From contig NZ_JAKVRD010000005.1 in assembly GCF_022814865.1 (NCBI RefSeq), positions 1 through 64,000 on the forward strand: DNA of 64,000 nt, read 5' to 3'. The notes under the pieces were generated by a model. It saw only the letters and a program-made list of their open reading frames with translations, was not told where the DNA came from and searched no databases. Position numbers and translations under genes: made by a program. Source of the stretch: Shimia aestuarii (GTDB taxonomy: Bacteria > Pseudomonadota > Alphaproteobacteria > Rhodobacterales > Rhodobacteraceae). Shown here in pieces: positions 33,409 to 41,914 of this stretch. Position 1 is the stretch's first letter; each line of letters begins with the position of its first letter.

Positions 33409-34604
33409 CTGCGCACATGCCCCTCGATTTCGGTGAGCTTGTTGAGAATCCGGTTATGCACCGGCTTCACAACCGTCCCAAGCCGCAACGCCGCCCCCCG
33501 TAGAAGGCGCGCAGGCGGGCGATCATCGGTAAAGAGCCGCACAAGTGCATTGGTCCCATGATAGAGCGGCAAGACAGTGCGTCGATGCGCTGCCTCATAG
33601 CGTTTCAAGGCGCGGGCATCGCCCGCATCCCCGCCCCGCTCCAACGCTTTTCTGATCTCCGCCGCCAAGAGGCTCGCCCCCGAAAGTCCGAGGTTATAGC
33701 CATGCGCCGTCACCGGGTGCATCCCGACTGCCGCATCGCCGACAAGTGCGAACCGATGCCCCACGAAGCGCCGCGCCAGCACCGCGACAAGCGGATAAGG
33801 GTGGCGCGGGCTCGAAAGATGCATCGCCCCGAGCCGCCCCTCGAACCGCGCCGCGACATCAGCGGCAAAACCCGCGTCGCTCATCGCCATGACCTGCTCG
33901 GCCCGATCCGCCGGAAGCGTGACCACCACAGACGAGACATTCCCCGCCATCGGCAGGATCGCGAGCGTCTGATCATAGTGGAAACACTCAAACGCCGTAT
34001 CGTCATGCGGCAACTCATGGGTCATCTCGCAGACAATCACGACCCGCCCGAAATCGCGCGAATCCGCCGCCAGCCCCATCTTGCGCCGCACACCCGAAAA
34101 CCGGCTATCCGCCGCAATGAGGAGCCTGCCCTGCAAACGCCGCCCATCGGCAAGCCCGACACGCGCGCCGCCCGCATCCGTCGCCACGCTCTCGACCTCG
34201 GCCTCGCAGATCAGGCTTACATCCGGATCATCCTTGATGACCTCATAGGCCGTGCGCCGAATCTCGTGGTTCTGGACGATGCGGCCAAGGTAATCCGCGC
34301 CCGCTTTGCGTGCGTCAAAGTTCAACGCAAAGGCCGACGTGCCGTTCAACACCTTTGCATCCCGGATCGTCCCAATGCGCCCCTCGTCAAGGCGCGCCCA
34401 CATGCCATAGTCGCGCATCAAAGCCTCGGAAGTATGGGTGAGCGCGATATCGCGCCCGTCTTCCGGTGGGTTGGCGAGAACGCTTTCAGAGAGCTTCTCG
34501 ACAATCGCAATCTGCTGGCCGCTGCCCTGCATAGCGCGCGCAAAACCAAGCCCCGCCGGACCGGCCCCAACCACAACGATGTCGAAATTACTCTGCTCGG
34601 CCAT
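33405..34604 (-). CDS. FAD-dependent monooxygenase, UbiH/UbiF-like
   Basis: 399 aa from the ATG at 34604 with GGGAGG upstream. FAD-binding GAGPAGLGFARAM at the N-terminus, and a second FAD motif GDAAVGMHPVTAHGYNLGLSGAS near residue 290, as in ubiquinone-ring hydroxylases. In UbiH/F/I the motif usually reads GDAAH; here the His is Val, a minor variant. The probable role is aromatic hydroxylation in ubiquinone biosynthesis, but a standalone monooxygenase is possible. No ubi genes are adjacent. Confidence 0.8.
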   Translation of the reverse strand: MAEQSNFDIVVVGAGPAGLGFARAMQGSGQQIAIVEKLSESVLANPPEDGRDIALTHTSEALMRDYGMWARLDEGRIGTIRDAKVLNGTSAFALNFDARKAGADYLGRIVQNHEIRRTAYEVIKDDPDVSLICEAEVESVATDAGGARVGLADGRRLQGRLLIAADSRFSGVRRKMGLAADSRDFGRVVIVCEMTHELPHDDTAFECFHYDQTLAILPMAGNVSSVVVTLPADRAEQVMAMSDAGFAADVAARFEGRLGAMHLSSPRHPYPLVAVLARRFVGHRFALVGDAAVGMHPVTAHGYNLGLSGASLLAAEIRKALERGGDAGDARALKRYEAAHRRTVLPLYHGTNALVRLFTDDRPPARLLRGAALRLGTVVKPVHNRILNKLTEIEGHVRS

Positions 34605-34725
34605 GATGACCTCCCTCAATGCTCGCCGCACCATAGGCGGCAGAGGGCGGCGCGTTGTTGACTTGTGTCAACTCGAGACGCGCGGGTTGGCCAAGGCCCC
34701 CATCGGAGCCTTGGCCGGGACGGGT

Positions 34726-35220
34726 TTAGTCGTCCATTTTCATCTCGCCATGGTTCATATGACCCATACCGTGCATCGGCTTACGCTCGAGATCGACCGG
34801 GATTTCGACAGCGACCTCGCCCGCCTTTTCAAAGACGAGGGTGACATTGACCACGTCGCCATGCTCAAGACCTTTGTTGAGGCCCATGAACATCACATGA
34901 TCGCCACCGCGCGCCAGCGCATGTTCACCGCCTGCGGGAATGGCAAAACCTTCCGGCACGTGCAGCATCTGCATGACGCCCTCGGCGTTTTCCTTGTGGG
35001 TGTGCAGCTCGACAACCTGCGACACGTCCGAACGCGCGTCGATAAGCTGATCCGCCTCGTCGCCGGTGTTCTCGATGACCATGAAGGCCGCGCCGGATTT
35101 CGACATCTTGGTCGCGACGCGCGCATAGGGGTCTTTAACCGTGATGATGCTCTCGGCGAGTGCGGGGGCGGCAAAGGCGATGGTGGCCACGGCGGCCGCG
35201 GCGAAGGATTTGAAGGACAT
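34726..35220 (-). CDS. Periplasmic copper chaperone PCu(A)C
   Basis: 164 aa, ATG at 35220. Signal peptide ending near ALAES (about 22). The PCuAC copper site is visible: His in ELHTHKENAEGVMQM, Met, then GGDHVMFMGL. A Met/His-rich tail HGMGHMNHGEMKMDD follows the domain and could add Cu(I)/Cu(II) binding capacity. It delivers copper to the CuA or CuB site of cytochrome c oxidase. A small exported protein upstream on the same strand likely belongs to the operon. Confidence 0.9.
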   Translation of the reverse strand: MSFKSFAAAAVATIAFAAPALAESIITVKDPYARVATKMSKSGAAFMVIENTGDEADQLIDARSDVSQVVELHTHKENAEGVMQMLHVPEGFAIPAGGEHALARGGDHVMFMGLNKGLEHGDVVNVTLVFEKAGEVAVEIPVDLERKPMHGMGHMNHGEMKMDD

Positions 35221-35273
35221 CTCGTCTCTCCTGAAACTGTCTTTGGAATTGGGGGTGGGTCGGAATGCGCCCT

Positions 35274-35630
35274 TTAAAGGACGCGGTTCTCCGGTGGCCC
35301 GCGCGCGACCGTGCTCACAGGTCGAATCACGCGCAAGCTGCGCTCCTGTGGCACGACGATCTTTTCCCCACGCCCTTCCACGGCATGCAGAACCACATCC
35401 GGCACCGCCACGGCATTCAGCAGGGACAGGCTGAACTCCGGACAGATATGCGCCGGCCCCGTGGGGTTGCCTTCGGCATCCACCGGCATCATGACCGGCC
35501 CGGACGCCCCGGTGCATAGCTCCATCTCGCCCACGGGCATCGCCATGCCACGGGCAATCGCCATGCTGTGCCCGGTGAGGACAAGCACGGAGACGAGCAG
35601 AATCGCGATGGACTGGCGCAGTCGGTTCAT
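35274..35630 (-). CDS. Exported small protein, DUF2946-like
   Basis: 118 aa. N-terminal membrane/signal segment SIAILLVSVLVLTGHSMAIA, then ELCTGASGPVMMPVDAEG and HICPEFSLSLLNA with two Cys in an arrangement like DUF2946 proteins, which are often found beside copper genes. Only 53 bp separate it from the downstream PCuAC gene, suggesting a copper-linked pair. The ribosome site is weak. The frame is open upstream, but those residues are compositionally implausible. Confidence 0.65.
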   Translation of the reverse strand: MNRLRQSIAILLVSVLVLTGHSMAIARGMAMPVGEMELCTGASGPVMMPVDAEGNPTGPAHICPEFSLSLLNAVAVPDVVLHAVEGRGEKIVVPQERSLRVIRPVSTVARGPPENRVL

Positions 35631-35691
35631 GGCGCAACTATAGGCATTGCCACGCCGGAATGTGAAGCGGCGAAACGAAGCGGCAAAAACG

Positions 35692-35721
35692 GAAAAACCC
35701 CACCTGCAAAACAGGCGGGGC
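35692..35721 (-). terminator. Intrinsic terminator of rpmB
   Basis: 9-bp stem with one G-U pair (arms around CCCCGCCTG and CAGGTGGGG on the minus strand), a 5-nt loop and TTTTTCC. Confidence 0.85.
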
Positions 35722-35749
35722 GTTCCAAATCTTTCGCGGTCAGGCGATA

Positions 35750-36040
35750 TCAGGCGTTTGCGGCCTGTGCCTTGGCGATCTCTTTCTTCACCTTCAGCGC
35801 GTTTGCCGAAAGCTCGGTGTCCTTCGCCTTGGCGAGGAACTTGTCGAGACCACCGCGGTGATCCACGGTGCGCAGGGCCGACGCCGAGATGCGCAGCTTG
35901 ACGCCACGACCAAGGGTTTCCGACTGCAGCGTCACGTCGTTCAGGTTCGGGAGGAAACGACGCTTGGTTTTGTTGTTGGCGTGGCTGACATTGTTGCCAG
36001 TCATCGGGCCTTTTCCGGTCAGTTCGCAACGGCGCGACAT
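35750..36040 (-). CDS. rpmB: 50S ribosomal protein L28
   Basis: 96 aa, full length for the alphaproteobacterial form. N-terminal [20 protein letters not shown], then [15 protein letters not shown] and [20 protein letters not shown] are diagnostic. Structural protein of the large ribosomal subunit near the E-site. Single gene with its own terminator; L33 (rpmG) is not adjacent. Confidence 0.98.
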   Translation of the reverse strand: MSRRCELTGKGPMTGNNVSHANNKTKRRFLPNLNDVTLQSETLGRGVKLRISASALRTVDHRGGLDKFLAKAKDTELSANALKVKKEIAKAQAANA

Positions 36041-36201
36041 GGGTTCATCCTCGTTTTACGGTCCACGGGGAATCGGCCCCCGTCAAAGCAATAAGGCGCC
36101 GCCAAGGGCAGCGCCCGGAAATTTGTCTGGCGTCATTAGGCGCTAATCTCGGTGCCGTCAAGTGATTCAGCACAAGGAAATGTCCCGCGCGGTCGAAACT
36201 T

Positions 36202-37011
36202 CTATGTCTTGGCCGCAGCCGCCTCTCGCGCGGCCTGTTGCCCCCGTGCCGCCTGTGCAAGAGCGGCTCGCCCGCGCGCCTCGGCGGTTTCGGCCAGGTG
36301 GCGCCAATAGGTTGCCGACTCGCGCCGCCCAGCCCGATGCAGGCCGATGATCTCGCTCGGATCGACCTGTCCGCGCAACAAAAGCCCCTGCACCCGGCCA
36401 AACCCGCCGCTTTCGCCAAGAACCCGCGTCGCCGGATGACCGCCACAGCCAAGCCGACACAAGGCGAGCTTGGGAAACGCCTCCTGGATCAGTCCCGCAT
36501 TGTAGATATCGAGCGGGCGGAACGGATCGGCAAGGATGACCCCTTTCATGCCGCGCTTGGCCCGCCGCGCCACATCTCCGAGCGCCGCATCGAATCCAAC
36601 GGCGCTATCGCGATACCGGCGGTCCCGCGGGACAACCTCTGGTGCGATCGAGAATTGAGGCGAGATCAGAATGGCATGCTGAAGTCCAAGCGCCTTGGAA
36701 AACCGCAGCACCCCGTACCCCCCCATCGAGAACCCCGTGCCCACCACTCGGCGATAGGGCGCCACGATCTCGCGCAACCGCGCCTCGAAGGCGTCGGTCT
36801 CTTGGTTGATGTACCAATCATTGCACCGCGCTTGCAGGTGTAGATGGGCGTAGTTTTTCTTTACGAACCTCTGCACCGGACGGCTTTCGCTGAAGGCGCC
36901 ATCCGGCGTGACCCGTTGACGAAACGTCACGATGAGCTTGGGCGCCTCTGCATTGAAAAGGCACGCCCGAAGGCGTTCCCCGTCAAAAAGGATACGCCCC
37001 TCTGCCGTCAT
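36202..37011 (-). CDS. Alpha/beta-hydrolase-fold protein of unknown function
   Basis: 269 aa. A nucleophile elbow is visible as GTGFSMGGYG (Ser95), with a candidate Asp in ILADPFRPLD and His in GCGGHPATR (about 192), in the right order for an alpha/beta hydrolase. The C-terminal ~30 residues are Ala-rich and helical. It shares ATGA with the upstream meaB gene, so it is co-translated. The link to B12-dependent mutase function is only contextual. Substrate unknown. Confidence 0.65.
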   Translation of the reverse strand: MTAEGRILFDGERLRACLFNAEAPKLIVTFRQRVTPDGAFSESRPVQRFVKKNYAHLHLQARCNDWYINQETDAFEARLREIVAPYRRVVGTGFSMGGYGVLRFSKALGLQHAILISPQFSIAPEVVPRDRRYRDSAVGFDAALGDVARRAKRGMKGVILADPFRPLDIYNAGLIQEAFPKLALCRLGCGGHPATRVLGESGGFGRVQGLLLRGQVDPSEIIGLHRAGRRESATYWRHLAETAEARGRAALAQAARGQQAAREAAAAKT

Positions 37012-37985
37012 CCGCCGAGATGCTCTTCCAGCATCCGTTGCGCGGCAAGGCTCGGTGTCGTCTCGCCGTCCTCGACCTCGAGCGCGAGCGCTGCCATCGC
37101 TTCGCGTGCCGGGGATTGGCGCAGCTTTGCAAGAAGCCCCTGCCGCACCTCTTCTTCGAACCAATAGCGTGCCTGCGCCGCACGCCGCGCGTCCCAATGG
37201 CCGTTGTCGCGCCGCCAATCGACAAGCGTTGTCATCTCGCCCCATGCGGTCTCAAGCCCGTCCTCCTGAAGCGCCGAAACCGTCATCGCCTTGGGGAACC
37301 CTTCCGGGTCTTGCGGGCGTTTGCGCAAGAGGCGAAGCGCGCCGGCATAGTCCGCACAGGTCCGCATCGCCGTCGCCTTGAGATCGCCATCGGCCTTGTT
37401 GACGAGGATGATATCGGCCATCTCCATGATGCCGCGTTTGACGCCCTGCAACTCATCCCCACCTGCCGGAGCAAGAAGGAGCATGAACAGGTCCGACATT
37501 TCCGCGACCACGGTTTCCGACTGCCCGACACCCACGGTCTCGATCAAGATGACATCGAACCCCGCCGCCTCGCAAAGTGCCACCGCCTCACGCGTGCGCC
37601 GCGCCACACCGCCAAGATGCGATTGGCTCGGCGAGGGACGGATAAAGGCGTTGGGGTTGCGCGAAAGCTGTTCCATCCGGGTCTTGTCGCCAAGGATCGA
37701 TCCGCCCGAGCGTGCCGAAGAAGGGTCGACCGCGAGCACCGCAACGCGCAGCCCTTTTTCCGTGAGCATCATGCCGAAGCTCTCGATGAAGGTCGACTTG
37801 CCGACGCCCGGGGTCCCCGAAAGGCCGATCCGAAGCGCCTGTTTCCCCGAGCCGCGCAACGCTTCAAGTAGCTCGCTCGCCTGTGCCCGGTGATCCGCGC
37901 GCCCGCTTTCCACAAGGGTGATCGCCCGCGCAAGCGCCCGGCGGTCCTGCTTCAATATCCTGTCACGCATCTGTGTGATATCCAT
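37008..37985 (-). CDS. meaB: Methylmalonyl-CoA mutase-associated GTPase MeaB (ArgK family)
   Basis: 325 aa from the ATG at 37985. G-domain motifs: GTPGVGKST (57-65), DPSSARSGGSILGDKTRM, ETVGVGQSE and NKADG. MeaB gates cofactor loading and protects adenosylcobalamin-dependent methylmalonyl-CoA mutase, needed here for propionyl-CoA or ethylmalonyl-CoA pathway flux. The mutase gene itself is not in the window. It is followed, with a 4-bp overlap, by the hydrolase-like gene. Confidence 0.93.
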   Translation of the reverse strand: MDITQMRDRILKQDRRALARAITLVESGRADHRAQASELLEALRGSGKQALRIGLSGTPGVGKSTFIESFGMMLTEKGLRVAVLAVDPSSARSGGSILGDKTRMEQLSRNPNAFIRPSPSQSHLGGVARRTREAVALCEAAGFDVILIETVGVGQSETVVAEMSDLFMLLLAPAGGDELQGVKRGIMEMADIILVNKADGDLKATAMRTCADYAGALRLLRKRPQDPEGFPKAMTVSALQEDGLETAWGEMTTLVDWRRDNGHWDARRAAQARYWFEEEVRQGLLAKLRQSPAREAMAALALEVEDGETTPSLAAQRMLEEHLGG

Positions 37986-38054
37986 AGCGCCTCTCACCCT
38001 CCAGCGCCTCGCAAAGCGCAGCGCGAATTCGTTCGTTGTTTTCAAGGAAGCTTC

Positions 38055-38786
38055 ATGCCTTGTGCGCCCGCTCAATGTCCACCCCGACATGCACCCCTGC
38101 GCCGATTTTGCGCCCTTCTGGCGTTTCTCTTGGCGCCTCTACCGGGCCACGCGGAACAGCTCTGGTTTGTTGAAACCCTTGGCCTCAAGGTTGGCGAGTT
38201 CCGTCTCGCCGTCACCGAAACGGAAACACGCTATGCCGGGCGCGCGGTTTTCCGAACGACCGGGCTCGCCGATCTTCTGGCCGGTGTCCGTGTCGATCTT
38301 TCCACGACCGGCATCCGTGGGAACACCCACCCGCGCCCGCACATCTACCAAGGCGACATTCATACCGGCCGCCGACAGGCCCGTGCTGAGGTCGACTTCT
38401 CGACGACCCCGCCCCGCGTCCTGCAAAGCCTGGCGCCCCCGGCAAGCCCGATCACGCCGGCAGCTCTTGCCGAGACGATTGATCCTCTGACCCTTCTCTG
38501 GCTGACACTGCGCGATCAAAAAACCGTTCCCTGCCCCCCGCAACGCCGACATTTCGACGGCACCCGCGTCGCCTCAGTCGATTTTCCCCGCCAAACCCGC
38601 ACGGACCGGACCATAACCTGCCATGGCACATACCGCCGCCTCTTTGGCTATTCCGCTGAAGAACTCTCCGAACGCCAAAGCGCACCGCTGAGTGTCACCT
38701 ATCAGCGCAACGGCCTCTTCTGGCGCGCCACCCGGCTGACCCTGAAGGCCCGCCACGGACGCGCAACCCTGATCCGGCAGGACTAG
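38055..38786 (+). CDS. Exported DUF3108-like protein
   Basis: 243 aa from the ATG at 38055 with AAGGAA upstream. A signal peptide (LRRFCALLAFLLAPLPGHA) is followed by a beta-rich periplasmic domain (LWFVETLGLKVGEFRLAV, ARAEVDFSTTPPRVLQSL) like the DUF3108 family. It ends 33 bp before hrpB on the same strand. Function unknown; an envelope role is plausible. Two Cys near the centre could be disulfide-bonded. Confidence 0.65.
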   Translation: MPCAPAQCPPRHAPLRRFCALLAFLLAPLPGHAEQLWFVETLGLKVGEFRLAVTETETRYAGRAVFRTTGLADLLAGVRVDLSTTGIRGNTHPRPHIYQGDIHTGRRQARAEVDFSTTPPRVLQSLAPPASPITPAALAETIDPLTLLWLTLRDQKTVPCPPQRRHFDGTRVASVDFPRQTRTDRTITCHGTYRRLFGYSAEELSERQSAPLSVTYQRNGLFWRATRLTLKARHGRATLIRQD

Positions 38787-38819
38787 ACGCGCCGCGCGCC
38801 CTGCCCGATAAGGGCGATC

Positions 38820-41264
38820 ATGACGACCCTGCCCATCCATGACGCCCTCGCGCCGCTGATCTCTGCGCTGCAAGCGCGCGGCCGCGCCGTGTTGCAAGCC
38901 CCGCCCGGTGCAGGCAAGACCACCGTCGTGCCGCTTGCGCTTCTCGAGGCCGGGTTGGTCTCGGGCAAGATCCTCATGCTCGAACCCCGCCGCCTCGCCG
39001 CCCGCGCCGCCGCCGAACGCATGGCCGAAACCTTGGGCGAAAAACCGGGACAGACCGTCGGCTACCGCGTGCGCGGAGAAAGCAAGACCTCCCCCCGGAC
39101 CAAGATCGAAGTCGTCACCGAGGGCATCCTCACCCGCATGATCCAATCCGACGCCGAGCTTTCGGGCATCGGCGCGGTGCTGTTCGACGAATTCCACGAA
39201 CGTTCCCTCAACGCCGATCTCGGCCTCGCCCTCTGCCTCGAGATTGCGGACGCCCTGCGCGACGATCTCATGCTACTGGCCATGTCCGCCACGCTCGACG
39301 CCGAGCCCGTCGCCGCGCTCATGGGCGATGTGCCGGTGATTACCTCCGAGGGACGCGCCTACCCCGTCGAAACGCGCTGGCTCGACCGCCCGCTCGCCAA
39401 ACAGGACCGACTTGAAGACGCCACGGCCCGCTTGATCGAAAAAGCAGCAAGCGAAACCGACGGCGGCATCCTCGTCTTCCTCCCCGGCGAAGGCGAAATC
39501 CGCCGCACGGCCCAGCGCCTCAAACTGCCGCCCGAGTGTCATATCCGCCCGCTCTTCGGCGCCATGCCCTTTGCCGAGCAGCGCGCCGCGATCCGCCCCG
39601 AACCCAGCGGTCGCAAGGTCGTCCTCGCGACCTCGATCGCCGAAACCTCGCTCACCATCGAAGATATCCGCGTCGTCGTCGACGCAGGCCGCGCCCGGCG
39701 TGCGCGCTTTGATCCCGGCTCTGGCATGTCGCGCCTTGTCACGGAAAAAGTGAGCCGCGCCGAAGCGACCCAACGCACGGGCCGCGCGGGGCGTGTCGCG
39801 GAAGGCACCTGCTATCGTCTCTGGACCAAGGGCGAGGAAGGCGCGCTCCTGCCCTTTCCACCCGCCGAGATCGAGGCCGCAGACCTCACCGGCCTCGCCC
39901 TCGAGCTGGCACTTTGGGGCGCCGTGCCCTCCGACCTCGCCTTCCTGACCCAACCCAACCCCGGCTCCTATGCCGAGGCGCAGAACGTCCTCAAAATGCT
40001 TGGCGCGCTCGACGCCCAACACCGCATCACCGACCATGGCCGCGCCCTCGCGGCCTTGCCGCTCCATCCGCGCCTTGGCCATATGCTCGCCCTCGCTGGC
40101 CCCGACGCCGCGCCGCTCGCGGCCCTCCTTGCCGCGCGTGATCCGCTCTCCCGTGGCGCCCCCGTGGACCTATCGCTCCGGCTTGAAGCCCTGCGCGATC
40201 TGAAGGCCTTTACCGAACGCCGCCCCTACCAAGTCAACCGCGCCGCGCTGCATACGATCCGCGACGAGGCCAAGCGCCTCGCGGCTGCCACGAAGACCCG
40301 CTCCAAAGACAGGATGAGCGCCGCCGAAATTGCCGCCCTCGCCTACCCCGACCGCATCGGCCTGCACCGCAAGGGCGACGCACCGCGCTTTGTCCTCTCC
40401 GGCGGCAAAGGGGCCATTCTGGACGAAGACGACCCCCTCGCGTCTACCCGCCTCATTGTCGTGACCGATACCGACGGCAACCCGCGCGAGGCCCGCATCC
40501 GCCAAGCCATCGCCATCTCCGAACCCGAGATCCGCGCCCGGTTCTCGGATCAGATCACCTGGCAAGATAGCTGCGCTTGGTCCAAGCGCGAGCGCCGCGT
40601 CATCGCCCGGCGACAGGAAATGTTCGGCGCCATCGCCCTTGATGATCGTCTCTGGAAAGACGCCCCCGACGAGGCCATCGCACGCGCCATGCTCGACGGG
40701 GTGCGCGATCTTGGCCTGACGCTTTCCGATGCCACCCGTCGCTTCGTCGCCCGTGTCGATCTTCTGCGTGCCGCGGGACATGACCTCCCCGATATGTCGT
40801 CCCATGCCCTGCTCGAAACTCTCGAAGACTGGCTCCTGCCGCACCTTTCCGGTGTGAGGACCGCCGAGCACTGGAAAAAGTTCGATCTCCTTGATCCGCT
40901 GCGCGCCCGTCTCGACTGGCCGCAGATGCAGCTCCTCGACCGCGAGGCACCCGCGCATTTCACGACACCGCTCGATCGCAAAATCCCCATCGACTACGCC
41001 GGCGACCACCCCGAAATCTCGCTGCGCCTTCAAGAGATGTTCGGCCAGAAGACCCACCCCACCGTGGGCTGCACCCCCCTGCGCGTGACGCTCCTGTCGC
41101 CCGCCGGGCGGCCCGTGCAGACGACGATGGACATTCCCGGGTTCTGGGCGACGTCCTACGCCGATGTGCGCAAGGAGATGCGGGGACGCTATCCGAAACA
41201 CCCCTGGCCCGAAGACCCGACCGAGGCCGATCCGACCCTACGCGCCAAGCGCCGGAAAACGTGA
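38820..41264 (+). CDS. hrpB: ATP-dependent RNA helicase HrpB
   Basis: 814 aa, typical length. PPGAGKTT (28-35), DEFH box (123-126, LFDEFHERS), SATLD, ATSIAETSLTIEDI and QRTGRAGRVAEG define a DEAH/RHA helicase, with the HrpB C-terminal domain after residue 560. ATG at 38820 with AAGGG upstream. Role in bacteria is not well defined; RNA remodelling or ribosome-related functions are proposed. Separated by 101 bp of A/T-rich sequence from the NUDIX gene. Confidence 0.95.
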   Translation: MTTLPIHDALAPLISALQARGRAVLQAPPGAGKTTVVPLALLEAGLVSGKILMLEPRRLAARAAAERMAETLGEKPGQTVGYRVRGESKTSPRTKIEVVTEGILTRMIQSDAELSGIGAVLFDEFHERSLNADLGLALCLEIADALRDDLMLLAMSATLDAEPVAALMGDVPVITSEGRAYPVETRWLDRPLAKQDRLEDATARLIEKAASETDGGILVFLPGEGEIRRTAQRLKLPPECHIRPLFGAMPFAEQRAAIRPEPSGRKVVLATSIAETSLTIEDIRVVVDAGRARRARFDPGSGMSRLVTEKVSRAEATQRTGRAGRVAEGTCYRLWTKGEEGALLPFPPAEIEAADLTGLALELALWGAVPSDLAFLTQPNPGSYAEAQNVLKMLGALDAQHRITDHGRALAALPLHPRLGHMLALAGPDAAPLAALLAARDPLSRGAPVDLSLRLEALRDLKAFTERRPYQVNRAALHTIRDEAKRLAAATKTRSKDRMSAAEIAALAYPDRIGLHRKGDAPRFVLSGGKGAILDEDDPLASTRLIVVTDTDGNPREARIRQAIAISEPEIRARFSDQITWQDSCAWSKRERRVIARRQEMFGAIALDDRLWKDAPDEAIARAMLDGVRDLGLTLSDATRRFVARVDLLRAAGHDLPDMSSHALLETLEDWLLPHLSGVRTAEHWKKFDLLDPLRARLDWPQMQLLDREAPAHFTTPLDRKIPIDYAGDHPEISLRLQEMFGQKTHPTVGCTPLRVTLLSPAGRPVQTTMDIPGFWATSYADVRKEMRGRYPKHPWPEDPTEADPTLRAKRRKT

Positions 41265-41365
41265 TGAACTCGTAAATATGCGGGGGGTTGAAGTCTTTAA
41301 CAAAAAACGTATATACAACAGCGATACAAAAAACGCGAACACACGAGCAGAAACCCGATAGTCCC

Positions 41366-41824
41366 ATGACGGATGCCTTCAAGAATGCGCTTCAAAGCGT
41401 CGTGACTCCGCTATTCCGCCGCCCCCGGCGGCTGCAGGTGGCTGCGCTGTGCTACCGTGAGGATGGGCCGAAGAAGAAGGTTCTCCTCGTGACAAGCCGT
41501 GACACCGGTCGCTGGATCGTGCCCAAGGGCTGGCCCATCGACGGTCTCGACGCCCCCGGCGCCGCGATGCAGGAAGCCTGGGAAGAGGCAGGCGTCAAAA
41601 AGGGCGAGATCGACACGGATTCGGTCGGCACCTACGAATATGACAAACGCCTCGACAGCGGCATGCCCGTTCCGGTTGAAACCAAGGTCTACGCCGTTGA
41701 GGTCAAGACCCTCAAGGACGACTACCCCGAGGCCGACGAGCGCACCCGCAAATGGGTTGCCCCCGAAGAGGCCGCCGAGATGGTGGATGAGCCGGGGCTG
41801 CAGTCGATCCTGCGACAAATGTGA
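41366..41824 (+). CDS. NUDIX hydrolase, DIPP-like
   Basis: 152 aa from the ATG at 41366. WIVPKGWPIDGLDAPGAAMQ followed by EAWEEAGVKKG is a NUDIX box in the alphaproteobacterial diphosphoinositol/dinucleoside polyphosphate phosphohydrolase style, with REUXEE degenerated to QEAWEE. It hydrolyses a nucleoside or inositol pyrophosphate bond using Mg2+. It ends 90 bp before the phosphate transporter gene, whose leader holds a possible Pho box. A shared link to phosphate economy is speculation. Confidence 0.85.
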   Translation: MTDAFKNALQSVVTPLFRRPRRLQVAALCYREDGPKKKVLLVTSRDTGRWIVPKGWPIDGLDAPGAAMQEAWEEAGVKKGEIDTDSVGTYEYDKRLDSGMPVPVETKVYAVEVKTLKDDYPEADERTRKWVAPEEAAEMVDEPGLQSILRQM

Positions 41825-41828
41825 ACCA

Positions 41829-41849
41829 TTTGTAACGGTTCCATGACAG
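41829..41849 (-). promoter_or_regulatory. Possible PhoB box before the phosphate transporter
   Basis: On the reverse strand CTGTCAT-GGAA-CCGTTAC. The first half matches the PhoB repeat CTGTCAT exactly, and the second half matches at the C, G, T and A positions with the right 11-bp period. PhoB boxes may act in either orientation. The second half is weak. Confidence 0.35.
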
Positions 41850-41861
41850 AATCCTTGCTCT

Positions 41862-41905
41862 GAACGGTTTTCCGTTCTACCCCGCCGTGACTTTAAAGAC
41901 GGCGG
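41862..41905 (+). promoter_or_regulatory. Paired hairpins in the Pit leader
   Basis: Hairpin 1 is GAACGG-TTTT-CCGTTC (41862-41877). Hairpin 2 has 7-bp arms CCGCCGT (41882-41888) and ACGGCGG (41899-41905); its right arm touches the GGAG ribosome site that precedes the ATG at 41915. Possible translational control or mRNA stabilisation. Confidence 0.4.
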
Positions 41906-41914
41906 AGCGAAAAC

